From: UBA6016 sp041915365
GTDB taxonomy: Bacteria > Campylobacterota > Campylobacteria > Campylobacterales > UBA6016
Assembly: GCA_041915365.1 (NCBI GenBank)
Contig: JAYSBP010000001.1
Location: 62,001-126,000 of the forward strand
Reading direction: 5' to 3'
DNA length: 64,000 nucleotides
Shown: positions 61,152 through 64,000 of the stretch, one piece after another
Position numbering within the stretch: the stretch's first letter is position 1
Layout of the letters: the number at the start of each line of letters is the position of its first letter
Translations under genes and position numbers: made by a program
Notes under the pieces: generated by a model
Databases searched by the model: none
The model's input: only the letters and a program-made list of their open reading frames with translations
Told to the model about the DNA's origin: nothing

Positions 61152-62464
61152 AACTACTTAGTTTTCAAGCCGAAACGCCGGCTCTAGCGCTCAAAAAAGC
61201 GCAAGAGTCGTGCGGTGAGGACGCACTGGTCATAAACACAAAACAGATACGTCCAAAAACCGCAATGAGCCCTTCTTTGTACGAAGTGGTGGTAGCGGTA
61301 GAGACTGAACAAAAACAAGAAGCCCCGCAAAGAAAGCCGGTAGAACCGCTAAAAACTCTTCAACAGCCGCATGCGGAAAAAGACGATGTTGTCTTTTCTA
61401 TCTCATCGGTGGCAAAGCAAATGAATGCGATAGAAAAACTATCGGAAGCCGCAAAAACGGTAATAGCCCCAATTAAAAAAGATATTGAGATGAGTAGCGC
61501 CAAAGAAGACGCTCGTCCAAAAGCGGTAGATATAGAAGAGATAAAAACGATAAAAAGCGAAATATCAAAGCTGGTAGACAACGTAAAACTCATTCAAAAT
61601 ATGGTTTGGGATACTACCGAGGTAATGAGAGACGGGCTTGTTATACCGCCTGAGTTTGCAGAAATATACAAAATATCAAGAGATAGCGGTATGTCAGATG
61701 AGCATCTGTTTGAGATAATGAAGCTAACTTTGGAGCATATGCAGCCAAAAATGAGGGAAAACTCAGCTACTGTCAGAAGGTACTTCAACGTATTACTAAG
61801 AAAACTTCTCCCTATACGCCACGAAATGAAGGCAAATAGCGGCGGTAAAAAAATAATAATGCTTGTAGGCCCAACTGGGGTTGGTAAGACCACGACTCTA
61901 GCTAAGCTGGCCGCAAGATACGCATTCAAGCAAGACGTCAAATACAAAGTCGGGATAATAACGCTTGACACATACAGAATAGGCGCTGTAGAGCAGCTAA
62001 TGCAATATGCGAAAATGATGAAACTATCAATAGAGGCAGTCGTTGACCCATCGGAGTTCAAAACGGCGCTCTCATCTCTTAGGGGCTGTGACTATGTACT
62101 GATAGACACGGTCGGTAGCTCACACTACGATACAAAAAAAATAAGCAAACTAGCTGCATTCGTAAAAGCGGAAAGCTCCCTAAATATCGACATATCACTT
62201 GTTTTGCCTGCAAATACGAAATATGAGGATTTAAAAGAGATTTACTCCAACTTTGCGTCAGAACTTGATATAGACACCCTTATAGTCACAAAAATGGATG
62301 AGACAAAATGTTTTGGAAATATGTTCAGCCTTCTGTATGACATCAAAAAGCCTGTTAGCTATTTCTCAACGGGACAGGAAGTACCGGAAGACCTTATTGT
62401 CGCATCTTCTGAATTTTTTGTAGACTGCCTGCTAGACGGTTTCAGGGGCAAGAATGCAAAGTAA
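61139..62464 (+). CDS. flhF: FlhF, SRP-family GTPase for polar flagellum placement
   Basis: The 441 residues: N-terminal basic domain (KLLSFQAETPALALKKAQE), a variable Lys/Glu-rich linker to about 200, then the NG domain with GPTGVGKTTTLAKLA (about 241-255), DTYRIGAVEQL, DTVGSS and TKMDETK. In Campylobacter FlhF also controls FlgSR-dependent flagellar genes. It overlaps folK by 13 bases (ATG 61139, alternative ATG 61148). Confidence 0.95.
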   Translation: MEKMKLLSFQAETPALALKKAQESCGEDALVINTKQIRPKTAMSPSLYEVVVAVETEQKQEAPQRKPVEPLKTLQQPHAEKDDVVFSISSVAKQMNAIEKLSEAAKTVIAPIKKDIEMSSAKEDARPKAVDIEEIKTIKSEISKLVDNVKLIQNMVWDTTEVMRDGLVIPPEFAEIYKISRDSGMSDEHLFEIMKLTLEHMQPKMRENSATVRRYFNVLLRKLLPIRHEMKANSGGKKIIMLVGPTGVGKTTTLAKLAARYAFKQDVKYKVGIITLDTYRIGAVEQLMQYAKMMKLSIEAVVDPSEFKTALSSLRGCDYVLIDTVGSSHYDTKKISKLAAFVKAESSLNIDISLVLPANTKYEDLKEIYSNFASELDIDTLIVTKMDETKCFGNMFSLLYDIKKPVSYFSTGQEVPEDLIVASSEFFVDCLLDGFRGKNAK

Positions 62465-63350
62465 GGTAAATATAGAAAACACACAGGCAAAAAAGCTTCA
62501 AGAGCTAGTCGGCAAAAAGGCAATGCCAGTAAAAAATGCAAACACCAAATTTATCACCATAACGAGTGGTAAAGGTGGCGTGGGCAAGAGTACAATGAGC
62601 GCCAATATGGCCTATGTTTTGTCATCGCAAGGATTCAAAGTCGCCCTATTTGACGCCGACATAGGGCTTGCCAACCTAGACGTGCTATTAAATGTAAAAA
62701 CACAAAAAAATATATTGCACGTCCTAAAAGGCGAAGCAACTCTTAGTGAAACAGTCGTAAAAGTAGATGAAAATTTGACGCTAATCCCAGGTGAAAGCGG
62801 CAATGAAATCCTCAAATATACAACAGAAGAGGTTCTTGATAAATTCATAGAAGATAGTACGGAGCTTGAGAGTTTTGATTTTGTTATTATCGACACCGGA
62901 GCCGGAATAGGTGAAATGGTGCAAAAATTTGTCAACGCATCTGATATGACCGTGGTAATCACTACGCCTGACCCAACGGCAATTACAGATGCTTATGCAA
63001 TGGTTAAGGTAATTAGCGCAAAAAAAGATAAAGTGCTAATGGTTTTCAATCAAGTTGGGAGCGAAAAAGAGGCAACATTGAACTTCGAAAAAATAGAGAA
63101 GGTCGCAAAAAGCAAACTAAGGGCTGATTTTTCTCTCGATTTTATAGGTTTTATCTCAAAAGACGCAGATGTTCAAAAAAGTGTTAAGGGGAGATTTTTG
63201 TTTGCAAAAAATTATCCAAACGCAAAATGCACATCGGAAATAGAGGCAATCAGTCGCAAGCTTGCCGAAAAAATGGAACGAAAAATGCTTGATTCTGGCA
63301 GAGAGAGCGGTCTATCTGGCTTCTTCAAGCGTCTGATTAAGCAATTTTAG
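62454..63350 (+). CDS. flhG: FlhG, MinD-like ATPase controlling flagellar number
   Basis: A 298-residue P-loop ATPase with deviant Walker A SGKGGVGKST (about 33-42), DADIGLANLDVLL and IDTGAGIGEMVQ, then a C-terminal amphipathic helix (GFFKRLIKQF) for membrane contact. It partners FlhF in setting flagellar number and place. It overlaps flhF by 11 bases. Confidence 0.94.
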   Translation: MQSKVNIENTQAKKLQELVGKKAMPVKNANTKFITITSGKGGVGKSTMSANMAYVLSSQGFKVALFDADIGLANLDVLLNVKTQKNILHVLKGEATLSETVVKVDENLTLIPGESGNEILKYTTEEVLDKFIEDSTELESFDFVIIDTGAGIGEMVQKFVNASDMTVVITTPDPTAITDAYAMVKVISAKKDKVLMVFNQVGSEKEATLNFEKIEKVAKSKLRADFSLDFIGFISKDADVQKSVKGRFLFAKNYPNAKCTSEIEAISRKLAEKMERKMLDSGRESGLSGFFKRLIKQF

Positions 63351-63378
63351 CACCGCAAAACCATTAAAAAGCCGAGAA

Positions 63379-63750
63379 ATGGTAAGCGTAAATAATTTTA
63401 TATCTTTTTTAACACTGAACGGTTTTTTCGTAGGCGTTTTGTTTGCGATTTTAAAACTAGACGACCCGCTTATGATGGTTGTCGCCGTGATTTTTGTAAC
63501 TACTTTTTTTTATATGATAGCTATTGCCTCAGCTGCGCTTTATATCAAAAACGTTACTTTCCAACCTAGATATAGAATCAAAAAAGATAAATATGAAAAT
63601 GCGATAGACAACGCTATAATGGAACTAGAAAAAAGAGAAGTGTTTATTCGTGATATGTACGAATTCGTTAAACAGCTAGAGGAAGAAGAGTACGAGGACA
63701 TGAAAAGAGAGAGTGCTCAGGCACAGCAATCTGCAAGAAGGCGTGTATAG
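63379..63750 (+). CDS. Small membrane protein of the flagellar cluster (Cj0062c/HP1033 position)
   Basis: A 123-residue protein with two hydrophobic segments (about 5-22 and 29-55) and a Lys/Glu-rich coiled-coil tail. It occupies the slot between flhG and fliA that is kept in Campylobacter and Helicobacter. Function unknown; its place suggests a flagellar role. The stop directly precedes fliA. Confidence 0.8.
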   Translation: MVSVNNFISFLTLNGFFVGVLFAILKLDDPLMMVVAVIFVTTFFYMIAIASAALYIKNVTFQPRYRIKKDKYENAIDNAIMELEKREVFIRDMYEFVKQLEEEEYEDMKRESAQAQQSARRRV

Positions 63751-64000
63751 ATGACAAATAAGGGTATTGGCGGCTATGGTGAAAATTTAAAATTCACGCA
63801 AGACGATCTTGCCGTGAAGTTTTTGCCTGCCGTTAAAGCTCTTGCTTTTAAGCTAAAAGAGAGGCTTCCATCAAGCGTTGACGTGTCTGACCTAATATCG
63901 ATAGGGACGGAGGAGCTTGTAAAGCTAGCTCGAAAATATGATGAGGCTCAAAATGACTCTTTTTGGGGATACGCTAGAAAAAGGGTTTATGGGGCGATGC
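63751..64000 (+). CDS. fliA: FliA, flagellar sigma-28 factor (partial, runs off the window)
   Basis: The first 83 codons are present: a short N-terminus then the sigma region 2 pattern (LPAVKALAFKLKERLPSSVDVSDLISIG and ARKRVYGAM). Starts at the base after the upstream stop. The rest is outside the window. It directs late flagellar gene transcription. Confidence 0.9.
   Translation, partial: MTNKGIGGYGENLKFTQDDLAVKFLPAVKALAFKLKERLPSSVDVSDLISIGTEELVKLARKYDEAQNDSFWGYARKRVYGAM

Noticed and set aside
63360..63383. ACCATT/AATGGT hairpin over the start of the flagellar-cluster membrane protein
   Set aside because: Only six AT-rich pairs with a 12-base loop; expected by chance in such sequence.
1..64000. 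CRISPR arrays, insertion sequences, tRNA or rRNA genes
   Set aside because: No direct-repeat array, transposase, terminal repeats or structural RNA could be found by reading; all gaps are shorter than about 200 bases.

Overview
This window comes from a Campylobacterota (epsilonproteobacterial) chromosome, close to Campylobacter in gene order. Pointers to this are the run surE..lpxB-greA..lpxH-cheV-cheA(RR fusion)-cheW..serB, the run sppA/aminofutalosine deaminase | aroQ-M24 peptidase-folK-flhF-flhG-fliA (the Helicobacter/Campylobacter arrangement), OprD-like major porins, a short ComEC without a nuclease domain, and AT-rich promoters with a TATAAT-like -10 and no clear -35. The sox genes and the unusual heme-copper reductase suggest a microaerobic or anaerobic sulfur oxidiser that meets nitrogen oxides. 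The genus cannot be fixed from the sequence alone. I see no rRNA, tRNA, insertion sequence, phage or CRISPR array, and no gene-free stretch longer than about 200 bases.

Layout. 1-2255: ftsW-murG cell wall genes. 2371-7085: an iron block (DUF2325 protein, a 39-residue membrane peptide, ferritin behind a strong 5' hairpin, porin, feoA-feoB). 7114-10461 (minus): two hypotheticals and a two-subunit heme-copper enzyme that looks like a gNOR-type nitric oxide reductase. Subunit I has Asp in place of one active-site copper/iron-ligand His; subunit II has lost every CuA ligand. The pair sits behind a perfect CRP/FNR-type palindrome at the class II activator position. 10594-13479 (minus): thioredoxin, YajR-like transporter and iron alcohol dehydrogenase, divergent from ispG, a DUF819 protein and a hydrolase. 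16832-25510: a PAS histidine kinase, dipeptide epimerase, Cache-PAS-GGDEF-EAL protein, dnaB and comEC. 25512-36271 (all minus): a sulfur-oxidation island made of a Cache protein/response regulator/histidine kinase operon, soxXYZAB, a DUF302 protein, DsrE-like proteins, a SoxW-like thioredoxin and a porin. 36329-41219: tamA-tamB plus a 41-residue Cys-rich membrane peptide. 41216-44683 (minus): aldo/keto reductase, AmrS radical SAM enzyme, tcdA, surE. 44762-45779: a small accessory islet with a RelE-type toxin-antitoxin pair whose toxin gene overlaps lpxB. 45776-53368: lpxB-greA-dut-argC-lpxH-cheV-cheA-cheW. 53399-64000: metF-like, serB-ubiE-xseA, sppA and aminofutalosine deaminase, and the aroQ to fliA flagellar cluster; fliA runs off the end.

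How it fits together. The Sox proteins (no SoxCD here) would bind thiosulfate or sulfide-derived sulfur on SoxYZ in the periplasm and pass electrons to cytochrome c. The adjacent three-gene sensory operon is a candidate sulfur-compound sensor. The gNOR-like enzyme probably takes electrons from menaquinol, whose synthesis is represented here by the aminofutalosine deaminase and UbiE. The most noteworthy observations are the reductase and its palindrome, a folK gene with no ATG/GTG/TTG start able to give a full-length enzyme (AUU start inferred), three probable leaderless mRNAs, several well-formed operator-like inverted repeats, and small membrane proteins missed by ordinary gene calling.
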